Source of the DNA: JBPOJN01 sp052033505
Lineage (GTDB): Bacteria > UBA10199 > JACPAL01 > GCA-016699445
Direction of reading: 5' to 3'
Assembly: GCA_052033505.1 (NCBI GenBank)
Contig: JBPOJN010000075.1
Coordinates: 1 to 20,259 of the forward strand
Length of the DNA: 20,259 bases
This document shows positions 5,858 through 16,253 of this stretch, one piece after another. The stretch's first letter is position 1. Each line of letters starts with the position of its first letter. The translations under genes were made by a program, and so were the position numbers. The notes beneath the pieces were generated by a model. The model was not told where the DNA came from. It saw nothing but the letters and a program-made list of their open reading frames with translations, and made no database searches.

Positions 5858-6670
5858 ATGAAAAAATGCGTTTTTGTCTTTCTCGTCGTTCCTGTCCTTC
5901 TGATAACGAGCAGCGCTCGCGCTTTCGATCCGCCTGTCTATTTCGAGAAAAATTGTAGCAGTTGTCACACGATCGGTGGCGGTGACGATGTGGGGCCGGA
6001 CCTCAAGGGCATCGGAGAGCGTAGACCTAAGGAATGGTTGGTCCCGTTCATTCAGTCTTCCCAATCGATGATTGAAAAAGGGGATCCGATCGCCAAGGAT
6101 GTTTTTAACAAATTCAAACAAAAGAAGATGCCGGATCAGGATTTGTCGCCGGAAGAAGTGGAGGCGATCCTGGAATTTATCAAGGCCACCGGTTCCGGCG
6201 CGGTTGCCCCCGCTTCCAAAGACAGTAAACCGGCTTCGAGCGCGACGCCTGCGGAGATCGCTCTCGGAAAAGATCTTTTTCTCGGAAAAGTTCGACTCAA
6301 GAATGAAGCGCCTTCGTGCATCTCTTGTCATGCCGCGGGCGATGCGGGGCCTTTGAGGGGCGGCGCCTTTGCCCTCGATCTGACCCAGGTTTACTCCAAG
6401 TACGAAGACAAGGGGCTTTCGAAGGCCCTGTCCAAGCCCGGTTTCCGGGTCATGAAGGAAATATTCGCCGACAAGCCGCTGACGGACGACGAAGTCTTTG
6501 CGCTTAAGGCCTTCCTTTATGAAGCGGACAAGGCGGGAGATCAGGGTGGTGGCTTTCAAAAGAAATTTATTTTTCTCGGAATTGGCGGGTGCGCGATCAT
6601 GCTTGGAATCACGGATTTTATCTGGAGAAAGCGGCGTCGTAAGTCAACCAAGCCCTGGGCGAAAGGTTAA
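5858..6670 (+). CDS. narC: Membrane-anchored dihaem cytochrome c, NarC-like
   Basis: This 270-residue protein has a signal peptide (cleavage after SARA, residue 22), two class-I-like cytochrome c domains with CSSCH at 33-37 and CISCH at 154-158, and a linker rich in Ala, Pro and Ser. A single C-terminal membrane helix (about 236-255) is followed by a basic cytoplasmic tail. MPDQDLS after the first haem supplies a likely Met ligand, and a Met at 199 could serve the second. It faces the periplasm. Its stop overlaps the narG start (TAATG). A dihaem cytochrome directly upstream of narG is the arrangement of narC in Thermus, where it is linked to nitrate-reductase function. The symbol rests on position and architecture. 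A link to the ACIII further downstream is equally possible. Confidence 0.75.
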   Translation: MKKCVFVFLVVPVLLITSSARAFDPPVYFEKNCSSCHTIGGGDDVGPDLKGIGERRPKEWLVPFIQSSQSMIEKGDPIAKDVFNKFKQKKMPDQDLSPEEVEAILEFIKATGSGAVAPASKDSKPASSATPAEIALGKDLFLGKVRLKNEAPSCISCHAAGDAGPLRGGAFALDLTQVYSKYEDKGLSKALSKPGFRVMKEIFADKPLTDDEVFALKAFLYEADKAGDQGGGFQKKFIFLGIGGCAIMLGITDFIWRKRRRKSTKPWAKG

Positions 6671-9600
6671 TGATTATGTCCGAGAAAAAGAGAAATTGGA
6701 TCGACGATCTTGTCTCTCCCGAGACGCGGGACTGGGAGGAATTTTATCGGAATCGTTGGCAGTACGATAAAGTCGTCCGCAGCACGCACGGGGTGAATTG
6801 CACCGGGAGTTGTTCGTGGAACATCCATGTGAAAGACGGGATCGTCACCTGGGAAATGCAGGCCCTCGACTATCCTCTGCTGGAAAAATCGCTGCCGGGT
6901 TATGAGCCGCGAGGGTGTCAACGAGGCATTTCTTTTTCTTGGTACCTCTACAGTCCGATTCGCGTGAAATATCCCTATATACGCGGCGCTCTCCAGGATC
7001 TCTGGAGAGAGATGAAGGCTAAGTTCGGCGATCCGGTCGAGGCGTGGAAGGCTATCCAGGAAAATGACGAGCTTCGGAGTCGATATCAACGGGCCCGTGG
7101 CAAGGGTGGTTTTCGTCGTCTCATGTGGGATGAGGCCTTGGAGATTGCGGCAGCTGCCAATATTTATACGACTAAAAAATATGGACCCGATCGGTTAACG
7201 GGGTTTTCGCCGATTCCCGCGATGTCGATGATCAGCTATGCCTCCGGGGCACGATTTCTCCAGCTCATGGGAGGTATCTGTTTGAGTTTTTACGATTGGT
7301 ACTGCGATCTTCCTCCGGCCTCTCCGGAGATTTGGGGCGAGCAGACGGATGTGGCCGAGAGCGCCGATTGGTACAATTCAAAGTTTTTGGCGGTCATGGG
7401 AGCGAATCTCAATATGACGCGCACGCCGGATTGTCACTTTGCGGCCGAGGCGCGACATAACGGCACCAAGATGGTGGTCTTCGCGCCCGATTTTAATCAA
7501 GTGGCTAAGTACGCCGATCAATGGATCCCCATCCATGCGGGTCAGGACGGGGCTTTCTGGATGTCGGTGGGACACGTGATCCTGAAAGAGTATCATCACG
7601 AAAAGAAGATCCCATATTTTATCGAATACACGAAAAAATATACGGACTGTCCTTTCTTGGTCGAGCTTGTGAAAAAAGGCGACCATTACGAGCCGGGAAA
7701 ATTCTTTCGCGCCGATCGTCTCAAAAAATATGAAAAGGCCGAGTTGGCGGACTGGAAATTCATCGTCCTCGATGAAAAAACAGGACAGCCCTTTTGTCCC
7801 AAAGGGGCGATGGGACATCGTTGGCAGCAAAAGCCGGGGCAGTGGAATTTGGAGTGGAAAGACAGCGAAGACGAGACGCCGTTCGAGCCTAAGCTTTCGT
7901 TGATCGAGGATTCCGAGGCTGTTTTGCAAGTTAAGTTTCGCGAGTTTGGAAACGATACCGAAGGTCTTCGCGGCGTGCCTGTTCACTATTTAGAAGCTAA
8001 AGATGGAAAGACTCCCGTCACGACCGTCTATGATTTGCTGATGGGGCAGTACGGTGTTTCGCGTGGGCTCGCCGGAGATTATCCCAAGGACTACGACGTG
8101 GAAGAGGCGGGCTACACGCCGGCGTGGCAGGAAAAATTCACCGGGGTCGGGAAGAAAACTCTGCTTCAGTTTGCCCGTTCTTGGGCGGAGACGGCGGAGA
8201 AGACGAATGGGAAATGCTCGATCATCATCGGCGCAGGCATCGATCATTGGTATCACAACAATCTGATTTATCGGGCGGGCATCAATGCCCTGATGTTTTG
8301 CGGTTGTATCGGGGTCAACGGCGGCGGCCTCAATCATTACGTCGGACAAGAAAAGCTCGCCCCTCAGGCGCCTTGGAGTTCCATCGCTTTTGCGAAAGAT
8401 TGGCATGCGCCTTCACGCCTTCAAAATGCGCCTTCCTGGCACTACCTTCATTCGGATCAATGGCGTTACGAGGGTGAATTTAGCGAGTATCACAAATGTC
8501 CCGACGATCCCCTGACCAAGGGGCATACGGCGGATTTCAACATCCGCGCGGTCAAAAATGGCTGGCTTCCCTTTTATCCCCAGTACGACAAGAGCAATCT
8601 CGATCTCTGCACGGAGGCCGCGAAGAACGGCGCCAAGACGGACGCGGATATCGCCGCGTATGTGCTTGAGCAGGTGAAGACGAAAAAGATCGAGCACGTG
8701 GTCGAAAACCCGGATGCTCCGTCCAGTTGGCCGCGGGTTTGGTACATCTGGCGCGGCAACGCCTTGATGTCCTCCGCAAAAGGGCACGAGTATTTTTTAA
8801 AACACTATCTGGGAACGCACACCAACGCGATCGCCGATGAGCTCGCCAAGGACAACGTCAAAGAAATCAAGTGGTGGGAAGAAGCGCCTCGTGGAAAAAT
8901 GGACTTGGTCGTCGATCTGAACTTCCGGATGGATACGTCGGCCCTTTATTCCGATATCGTCCTTCCTGCGGCTACTTGGTACGAAAAGGCGGATCTGAAT
9001 TCGACGGACATGCATTCGTATATTCACCCACTCTCCAAAGCAATCGCGCCGGCGTGGGAGTCTCGGAGCGACTGGGATATTTTCCGGGCCATCGCCCAAA
9101 AAACGAGCGAATTGGCCGAAAAGCATCTTCCTAATCCCGTCAAGGACATCATGACGCTTCCGCTGATGCACGATTCGCCGGATGAATTGGCTCAGAAGGA
9201 AGTGTTGGATTGGAGCAAGGGCGAGTGCGAGCCGATCCCCGGCAAAACCATGTACAAGTTTGCCGTGGTCGAACGCGATTACACGCAAATTTACAATAAA
9301 TTTATCTCCCTAGGCCCTCTCGCGCGGGCCGGTCTCGGGGCCCACGGAGTTAAATACGACAGCTCGGATTTTTACGATCAAATGATGTTGGATCTGCCGA
9401 CGGTCGAATGGGGCGGGAAAAAATATCCTTCGATCAAAGAAGATGTCGAGGCGGCCAATGCGGTCTTGCAGCTGGCTCCGGAGACGAATGGGGAGCTGGC
9501 CTACCGCGCTTATGAGAATATTGAAAAAAGAGTCGGGCTGAAGTTGACCGATCTTGCCGACGGAAGCCGCGATATCCGAACCAGCTATGCGGATCTTCAG

Positions 9601-10305
9601 GCTCAACCGCGCCGGCTCTTGAACAGTCCGATCTGGTCCGGGCTCATGACGGATGGACGGGCGTATTCGGCCTATACGTACAATATCGAAAAACTCGTTC
9701 CGTGGCGGACGCTCACGGGACGGCAGAGTTTTTATCTCGACCACGAAGCGTATATCGCCTTCGGTGAAAACCTCCCTGTCTACAAACCATCGCCGACGCC
9801 CGAGATGTATGGCGATCTGAGAAAGACGAAAGTTGATGGGAAGGTCAAAGAGAAGCGGCTGAATTACCTTACTCCGCACGGGAAATGGCACATCCACTCC
9901 ACCTACGGCGACACGCTGCGCATGCTCACGCTTTCGCGCGGGACGGAGCCTTTCTGGATCAGTGAGACGGATGCCGCCGATCTCGACATCAAAGACAACG
10001 ATTACGTCGAAGTTCATAACGACCACGGCGTCGTCGTCACGCGAGCCTGCGTGAGCGCCCGTATCCCCAAGGGTGTCTGCATGATTTATCACTCTCCGGA
10101 GAGGACTTATTCGGTACCCAAATCGCCTCTGCGTGGCAACCGCCGGGCCGGAGGTCATAACAGTCTGACGCGCGTGCGGCTCAAACCCAATTTGATGGTC
10201 GGCGGTTATGCCCAGTTTACCTATCACTTTAATTATTGGGGTCCGACGGGATGTAACCGCGACACGCACGTGTTGGTGAGGAAACTCGAGAAAGTGATCT
10301 GGTAA
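6670..10305 (+). CDS. narG: Membrane-bound nitrate reductase, catalytic alpha subunit
   Basis: The molybdenum subunit (1211 residues) reduces nitrate to nitrite on the cytoplasmic side. The N-terminus reads RSTHGVNCTGSCSW, giving the His/Cys ligands H40, C44 and C48, with C83 in EPRGCQRG, for the FS0 [4Fe-4S] cluster. Asp213 in YCDLPPAS matches the molybdenum-ligand Asp of Escherichia coli NarG. Length and motif spacing are as usual for the family. There is no twin-arginine signal, so it is the cytoplasm-facing Nar type and not the exported archaeal-like form. The start overlaps the cytochrome c stop; a second ATG six bases later is possible. narH follows after four bases. Confidence 0.97.
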   Translation: MIMSEKKRNWIDDLVSPETRDWEEFYRNRWQYDKVVRSTHGVNCTGSCSWNIHVKDGIVTWEMQALDYPLLEKSLPGYEPRGCQRGISFSWYLYSPIRVKYPYIRGALQDLWREMKAKFGDPVEAWKAIQENDELRSRYQRARGKGGFRRLMWDEALEIAAAANIYTTKKYGPDRLTGFSPIPAMSMISYASGARFLQLMGGICLSFYDWYCDLPPASPEIWGEQTDVAESADWYNSKFLAVMGANLNMTRTPDCHFAAEARHNGTKMVVFAPDFNQVAKYADQWIPIHAGQDGAFWMSVGHVILKEYHHEKKIPYFIEYTKKYTDCPFLVELVKKGDHYEPGKFFRADRLKKYEKAELADWKFIVLDEKTGQPFCPKGAMGHRWQQKPGQWNLEWKDSEDETPFEPKLSLIEDSEAVLQVKFREFGNDTEGLRGVPVHYLEAKDGKTPVTTVYDLLMGQYGVSRGLAGDYPKDYDVEEAGYTPAWQEKFTGVGKKTLLQFARSWAETAEKTNGKCSIIIGAGIDHWYHNNLIYRAGINALMFCGCIGVNGGGLNHYVGQEKLAPQAPWSSIAFAKDWHAPSRLQNAPSWHYLHSDQWRYEGEFSEYHKCPDDPLTKGHTADFNIRAVKNGWLPFYPQYDKSNLDLCTEAAKNGAKTDADIAAYVLEQVKTKKIEHVVENPDAPSSWPRVWYIWRGNALMSSAKGHEYFLKHYLGTHTNAIADELAKDNVKEIKWWEEAPRGKMDLVVDLNFRMDTSALYSDIVLPAATWYEKADLNSTDMHSYIHPLSKAIAPAWESRSDWDIFRAIAQKTSELAEKHLPNPVKDIMTLPLMHDSPDELAQKEVLDWSKGECEPIPGKTMYKFAVVERDYTQIYNKFISLGPLARAGLGAHGVKYDSSDFYDQMMLDLPTVEWGGKKYPSIKEDVEAANAVLQLAPETNGELAYRAYENIEKRVGLKLTDLADGSRDIRTSYADLQAQPRRLLNSPIWSGLMTDGRAYSAYTYNIEKLVPWRTLTGRQSFYLDHEAYIAFGENLPVYKPSPTPEMYGDLRKTKVDGKVKEKRLNYLTPHGKWHIHSTYGDTLRMLTLSRGTEPFWISETDAADLDIKDNDYVEVHNDHGVVVTRACVSARIPKGVCMIYHSPERTYSVPKSPLRGNRRAGGHNSLTRVRLKPNLMVGGYAQFTYHFNYWGPTGCNRDTHVLVRKLEKVIW

Positions 10306-10309
10306 CATT

Positions 10310-11799
<1,490 letters not shown>

Positions 11800-11800
<1 letters not shown>

Positions 11801-12429
11801 TGAAAGAGGATTATCCTTTTTTTGCGGAGCTTTTAAAATATCCGGGGGCCGGCTTGAGGGCTTCTCTCGCGAACTGCGGGAATAAGACCTTGTCTCCCTT
11901 GGTTGATTTTGTGAGCGGCGCTTCCGATGCGGATTGGGAAGAACTCTACATCCGCACGTTCGACATTCACGCGATTTGTTATCTGGAAGTCGGTTATGTC
12001 CTCTTCGGCGAAGATTATAAGCGAGGTCACTTTCTCGTCAAAATGCAGGGTCTTCAAATAGAGCATCAAAACGACTGTGGTACGGAACTTTCGGATCATC
12101 TGGTTAATGTTCTGACGTTGCTGCCGAAAATGAAAGATCAGGAAGAAGCTCGCGACATGGTCGCTCGTCTCGTGGCGCCGGCGATGAAAAAGATGCTCCA
12201 AGGATTTTCAAAAGGCGGGAATGTTTATCAATCAGCCTTGCAGGCTATCTTGGAAACTCTTCAGAAGGATTATGAATGTTTCGATGGTGTTGTTGAAGGG
12301 GCTGAAGGGCCTGACGGGCCTGAAGGAAAAGAAAAGCCCGGTGTCGCGCTCCGCCGCTACGACGACTCTCTCGAATTGCCGGCCTACAACCCGAATACGA
12401 ACCCTTGGGATATTTGGAGGGAACCGTGA
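11800..12429 (+). CDS. narJ: Nitrate reductase assembly chaperone
   Basis: This 209-residue protein is a member of the NarJ/TorD chaperones, which bind apo-NarG and help insert the molybdenum cofactor and FS0 cluster before membrane docking. The conserved core ELYIRTFDIHAI continuing to GYVLFGEDYKRGHFL is visible at about residues 47-78. ATG at 11800 overlaps the narH stop as ATGA; an in-frame TTG sits directly before it. The C-terminal part contains a Gly/Pro/Glu stretch from a nine-base tandem repeat (12298-12324), an unusual low-complexity insert between the helical domain and the usual NarJ tail (NPWDIWREP). Confidence 0.93.
12298..12324 (+). repeat. Three imperfect 9-bp tandem repeats inside narJ
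   Basis: The units GGGGCTGAA, GGGCCTGAC and GGGCCTGAA follow one another in frame, encoding GAE-GPD-GPE. Such repeats arise by slippage. Since the unit is a multiple of three, copy changes alter only the length of a linker. Confidence 0.55.
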
Positions 12430-13130
12430 CAGACTTTCTTCTTTTCGGTGTCGCGCCCTATGTGGCGATCACGCTGCTTCTGTCGGTCTCGCTGTGGCGT
12501 TTCTTTTTTACCCGCTACAAATTTTCCAGTCTCTCCTCCGAGTTTCTCGAGAGCAAAGACCTCTTCTGGGGATCGGTGCCGTGGCATTACGGCATCTTGG
12601 TCCTCTTTATGGGGCACCTGATCGGATTCCTTTTTCCGCGGGAAGTGACGCTCTGGAATAGTATTCCTATACGTCTTCTCATCTTGGAGGTGACGGCCCT
12701 TGTCTTTGGACTTCTCGCTCTCGTGGGGCTGGTGATGCTGATACGCCGTCGTCTGACTCATCCTCGGATTCGTGTCGTCACCTCCTGGATGGATGTCGTC
12801 GTCCTGCTTTTATTGCTGGTCCAGGTCGTGACGGGACTGGGCACGGCGGTGACGGAGCGTTGGGGATCGGCTTGGTATGTGGCGACGCTGGTTCCTTATC
12901 TGAGGTCCGTGTTTTCTTTCGCCCCCAGGATCGAGCTGGTCTCCGGGATGTCGTGGCTCGTCAAATCGCATATTTTGGGCGCCATCGTCATCGTCGGTAT
13001 CCTGCCGTTTACGCGGCTCGTTCATTTCCTCGTGCCCCCCGTTTCTTATCTCTGGCGCTCGTATCAGGTGGTGATTTGGAACTGGGATCGAAGAAAAATT
13101 CGCGTCCCGACACAGAAAAAAGGAGTGTAA
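12426..13130 (+). CDS. narI: Nitrate reductase, cytochrome b gamma subunit
   Basis: The quinol-oxidising membrane anchor (234 residues, five membrane helices) binds two b haems. The four His ligands are all present: H54 and H64 in WHYGILVLFMGH, and H182 and H200 in SHILGAIVIVGILPFTRLVH. They match E. coli NarI H56, H66, H187 and H205 in spacing. I used the GTG at 12426, which overlaps the narJ stop (GTGA) and has GGAGGG four bases upstream; an in-frame TTG at 12405 would add seven unneeded residues. It passes quinol electrons to NarH and takes up the charge-separating role in nitrate respiration. narK1 begins at the next base after its stop. Confidence 0.95.
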   Translation: MTDFLLFGVAPYVAITLLLSVSLWRFFFTRYKFSSLSSEFLESKDLFWGSVPWHYGILVLFMGHLIGFLFPREVTLWNSIPIRLLILEVTALVFGLLALVGLVMLIRRRLTHPRIRVVTSWMDVVVLLLLLVQVVTGLGTAVTERWGSAWYVATLVPYLRSVFSFAPRIELVSGMSWLVKSHILGAIVIVGILPFTRLVHFLVPPVSYLWRSYQVVIWNWDRRKIRVPTQKKGV

Positions 13131-14342
13131 ATGTCTCGCTTCAAAGAATTTCTCGCTTCCGGCCATACGGGAACGCTTTTAACCTCGCTTCTTTATTTTG
13201 ATTTTTGCTTTGCCATTTGGGTTCTTAACGGGGCGATGGCTCCCTTCATCAGCGAGGAGTTTGGACTCACGCCGGCCCAGAAGGGTTTTATGGTTTCCGT
13301 GCCTGTCATCGCGGGCGCTTTGATGCGTTTTCCACTGGGCGTTCTTTCGCAGTACATCGGCAGGAAAAATGCGGCCCAAGTCGAGATGGGGACCATCTCT
13401 TTGGCGCTTCTCATGGGTTTTCTTTTCGCGAAGACCTATGCTGCGGTTTTGGCGATGGGGATTATGTTGGGCGTGGCGGGAGCGAGCTTCGGCGTGGCTC
13501 TTTCTCTGGGTTCCGGCTGGTATCCGCCGAAATTCAAGGGGCTTGCGATGGGAATCGCCGGCGCCGGCAACAGCGGCGCCGTCTTGGCCGTCCTCCTCGC
13601 TCCTCCCCTGGCAAAAATATACGGATGGAGGGCCGTCTACGGGTTCGCCATCATTCCGATTCTTATCGCCATGATTCTTCTCCAGGTTTTTGCGAAAGAA
13701 CCTCCCGACCAGGAGAAGAAGAATTTAAGAGATTATCTCAAGATCCTTGTGGATCGCGATGCCTGGATTTTCAACTTCATGTATATGGTCACCTTCGGCG
13801 GTTACATCGGGTTGACCAGTTTTTTACCCACGCTTTTCCACGATCAATACGGAATCCCCAAGCAGAGTATAGGTCAGTACAGTGCCGTTATTATCGTGAC
13901 AGCGAGCATTTTGCGCATCGTCGGCGGGTGGCTCGCCGATCAGATGGGAGGGATCCGGATGCTTCGAACGCTGTTCGTGATTATCCTGGCATTCACGGCC
14001 CTTGCGGCGTTTCTCCCCAGTAATCCCTGGATCATGGTGGCAATTCTGGTGGTGTGTTTTGCGGCGATGGGAGCCGGAAACGGCGCCGTGTTTCAACTCG
14101 TCCCCCTGCGGTTTAAGACAACAACGGCGGTTGCCGGAAGTCTGATCGGTGAAATCGGAGCTCTTGCCGGAGGCTTTCTGCCGAATGCCATGGGTCTGAG
14201 CAAAGAACATTTAGGCAGCTTTTCCCCAGGGTTTTTGAGCGGGACCTTATTGACCGTCGGTGTGATCGGAGCCTTGGCTCTTGTCGCCCGTAACTGGACG
14301 CGGACCTGGGTCGGCGATGGCGGGAAAGCACTGGAAAATTAG
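13131..14342 (+). CDS. narK1: Nitrate transporter, NarK1 type
   Basis: This major-facilitator protein has 403 residues and about 12 membrane helices. The nitrate/nitrite-porter signatures GIAGAGNSGAVLAVLLAPP (from 141) and AAMGAGNGAVFQLVP (from 311) are present, as are the two substrate-binding arginines R66 (ALMRFPLG) and R262 (SILRIVGGWLADQ). It resembles the NarK1 branch, considered a nitrate/proton symporter that starts nitrate uptake, more than the E. coli NarK/NarK2 branch. GGAG precedes the ATG by six bases. It abuts narI and is followed by narK2 after nine bases. Confidence 0.93.
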   Translation: MSRFKEFLASGHTGTLLTSLLYFDFCFAIWVLNGAMAPFISEEFGLTPAQKGFMVSVPVIAGALMRFPLGVLSQYIGRKNAAQVEMGTISLALLMGFLFAKTYAAVLAMGIMLGVAGASFGVALSLGSGWYPPKFKGLAMGIAGAGNSGAVLAVLLAPPLAKIYGWRAVYGFAIIPILIAMILLQVFAKEPPDQEKKNLRDYLKILVDRDAWIFNFMYMVTFGGYIGLTSFLPTLFHDQYGIPKQSIGQYSAVIIVTASILRIVGGWLADQMGGIRMLRTLFVIILAFTALAAFLPSNPWIMVAILVVCFAAMGAGNGAVFQLVPLRFKTTTAVAGSLIGEIGALAGGFLPNAMGLSKEHLGSFSPGFLSGTLLTVGVIGALALVARNWTRTWVGDGGKALEN

Positions 14343-14351
14343 GGGAAAAAT

Positions 14352-15674
14352 ATGACGGATGTCGTGAAGACGTGGGAACCCGAAAATCCTGATTTTTGGC
14401 AAAAGACCGGAAAACGGATCGCTTGGCGGACACTCATTTTGACCACTGTAAGTTTGACCCTGTCGTTTGCGACCTGGTTTGTGATGAGCGCGATCGTGGT
14501 AAGGCTGCCGAATATCGGATTTAAGTTCGATACGATGCAGCTCTTTTGGTTGACCGCCATGCCGGGTTTGGCCGGCGGCAGCTTGCGGGTCCTCCACACC
14601 TTTCTCGTTCCCATCTACGGGACGCGCAAAGTCGTTTCGATCGCCACTTTCCTCAAAATACTTCCGATGGTGGGGTTGGGATTCGCCGTGATGAATCCCG
14701 AGACGCCGTTTTGGGTGTTTATGATTCTCGCGTTTTTGGCGGGATTCGGCGGAGGGGATTTTTCGTCCTTCATGCCCAGCACGAGCCTCTTCTTCCCGAA
14801 ACGACTTCAGGGGACGGCCTTGGGTATTCAGGCGGGGATCGGAAATTTCGGCGTGAGCCTGACTCAGTTCGTGACGCCGTGGATCGTCGGGTTTGCCGTC
14901 TTGGGAGGGAGTCTCGGAAGTTCTCAGACTTTTACCAAGGGGCCTGTCGTCAAACCTCTTTGGCTTCAGAACGCCGCTTTTTGGTACGTGCCTTTTCTTT
15001 TCATCATCGGAATTTTGTGCGTCTTTTTTTTAAAAAGTGTTCCCGTCAAAGCTTCCTTTCTCCAGCAGCTCGATATTTTCAAGGAGAAGCACAATTGGAT
15101 CATGACGTCTTTGTACGTGATGACCTTCGGTTCTTTTTCCGGATTTTCGGCGGCGTTTCCGATGTTGATCAAGTCGGTTTATGGAAAATTCCCCGATGCC
15201 CCGGATCCCTTGAAGTATGCTTTTATCGGACCTCTCGTCGGATCGACGATCCGTGTCCTGATGGGGCCTCCCTCGGATAAGTGGGGCGGGGCGGTGATGA
15301 CGCAGATCAGCGGGATCGGTCTTCTCATCTGTTCTCTTTTGATCCCCAAATATTTGGTGCCGGAATCCATGGCCTCTTTCCCTTACTTCGTAGGTCTCAT
15401 GTTGGGACTTTTTTTCTTCGCGGGCATCGGCAATGCATCGACCTTTCGTCAGATTCCCGTCATCTTTCCTCCGCGCCAGGCAGGCGGGGTCTTGGGATGG
15501 ACGGCGGCCGTCGCGGCTTATGGTCCGTTTCTTTTTTCGATGCTCATCGGGTTGATCATGACGAAGTATGGCTCTCCCGTTTCGTTTTTTTACGGGGCTG
15601 CGGTTTTTTACGCGCTGAATGTGCTGCTTAACTGGTGGTTCTATAAAAGACGGGGTTGCGAAAAACCGTGCTGA
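14352..15674 (+). CDS. narK2: Nitrate/nitrite transporter, NarK2 type
   Basis: This 440-residue major-facilitator protein has a longer cytoplasmic N-terminus (PENPDFWQKTGKRIAWR) typical of the NarK/NarK2 branch, the nitrate/nitrite antiporters. Signatures are GIQAGIGNFGVSLTQF (from 158) and FAGIGNASTFRQIPVIF (357-373). Arginines R79 and R301 stand at the places of R89 and R305 of E. coli NarK. With NarK1 it forms the two-transporter set known from Paracoccus (as a fusion) and Thermus (as separate genes); here the two are separate. AGGGG lies upstream of the ATG. Its 3' end overlaps the start of the ACIII cytochrome gene, which ties the nitrate and ACIII genes together. Confidence 0.93.
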   Translation: MTDVVKTWEPENPDFWQKTGKRIAWRTLILTTVSLTLSFATWFVMSAIVVRLPNIGFKFDTMQLFWLTAMPGLAGGSLRVLHTFLVPIYGTRKVVSIATFLKILPMVGLGFAVMNPETPFWVFMILAFLAGFGGGDFSSFMPSTSLFFPKRLQGTALGIQAGIGNFGVSLTQFVTPWIVGFAVLGGSLGSSQTFTKGPVVKPLWLQNAAFWYVPFLFIIGILCVFFLKSVPVKASFLQQLDIFKEKHNWIMTSLYVMTFGSFSGFSAAFPMLIKSVYGKFPDAPDPLKYAFIGPLVGSTIRVLMGPPSDKWGGAVMTQISGIGLLICSLLIPKYLVPESMASFPYFVGLMLGLFFFAGIGNASTFRQIPVIFPPRQAGGVLGWTAAVAAYGPFLFSMLIGLIMTKYGSPVSFFYGAAVFYALNVLLNWWFYKRRGCEKPC

Positions 15675-16252
15675 AAAAGATTTTCATTTTGGCGGTCGTT
15701 CTGGGAGTTTTTATTTTCGCGGCAAACGCGATCATTCGAGAAGCTCGCCGCGTGGGTAGCAATCAGGGCTACGAGCCGGATCAGCCGATTGCTTATTCGC
15801 ATAAGGTTCATGCGGGCGATAACAAGATTTCCTGTTTGTACTGTCATGTCGGAGCCGAAAAAGGCCGGCATGCAGGTATTCCTCCGGCCAATCTTTGCAT
15901 GAATTGCCACACGCAGATCAAAAAAGACTCGCCGGAAATCGGAAAAATCAAAGACGCCTTAGAAAAGAACAAGCCGATCGAGTGGGTCAAGGTCCATCGC
16001 TTGCCGGACTTCGCCTATTTTAATCACAGCCAACATGTGACTGCGAATGTGTCCTGTCAGGAATGTCATGGGGCTGTCGAGACCATGACCCGTATGAGGC
16101 AAGACAAGCCTTTGACGATGGGGAGCTGCATGGAGTGCCACCGGGCCCGCGGCATCATGCCGCCAACGGGGCATGATCCTTTAAGTAATCCCAAAAAAGA
16201 GCAAACGCCGATGCCAATGGGTGGAATGGACTGTGCGAAGTGCCATTATTGA
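15668..16252 (+). CDS. actA: Alternative complex III pentahaem cytochrome c subunit
   Basis: This 194-residue protein has an N-terminal membrane anchor (about residues 1-22) and five CXXCH sites: CLYCH, CMNCH, CQECH, CMECH and CAKCH, at about residues 56, 77, 130, 154 and 189. Together with the distal-ligand stretch AYSHKVHAG just before the first haem, this fits ActA of alternative complex III (cytochrome c7/c3-like fold), which carries five haems and passes electrons toward periplasmic cytochrome c. I placed the start at GTG 15668, inside the last codons of narK2; TTG at 15656 in the same frame is possible and would add four residues. Neither has a good ribosome-binding site, which suggests translational coupling to narK2. 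actB starts two bases after the stop codon begins to clear. Confidence 0.88.
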   Translation: MLKKIFILAVVLGVFIFAANAIIREARRVGSNQGYEPDQPIAYSHKVHAGDNKISCLYCHVGAEKGRHAGIPPANLCMNCHTQIKKDSPEIGKIKDALEKNKPIEWVKVHRLPDFAYFNHSQHVTANVSCQECHGAVETMTRMRQDKPLTMGSCMECHRARGIMPPTGHDPLSNPKKEQTPMPMGGMDCAKCHY

Positions 16253-16253
16253 T

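Noticed and set aside
9310..10308. A 332-codon minus-strand ORF antisense to narG
   Set aside because: narG is unmistakable in this region and the antisense translation is Arg/Ile/Val-rich without recognisable features, as usual for the opposite frame of a codon-biased gene.
16221..16253. Upstream GTG start of actB at 16221
   Set aside because: It overlaps the last haem-binding codons of actA, and the typical ActB N-terminus begins at the ATG at 16254.
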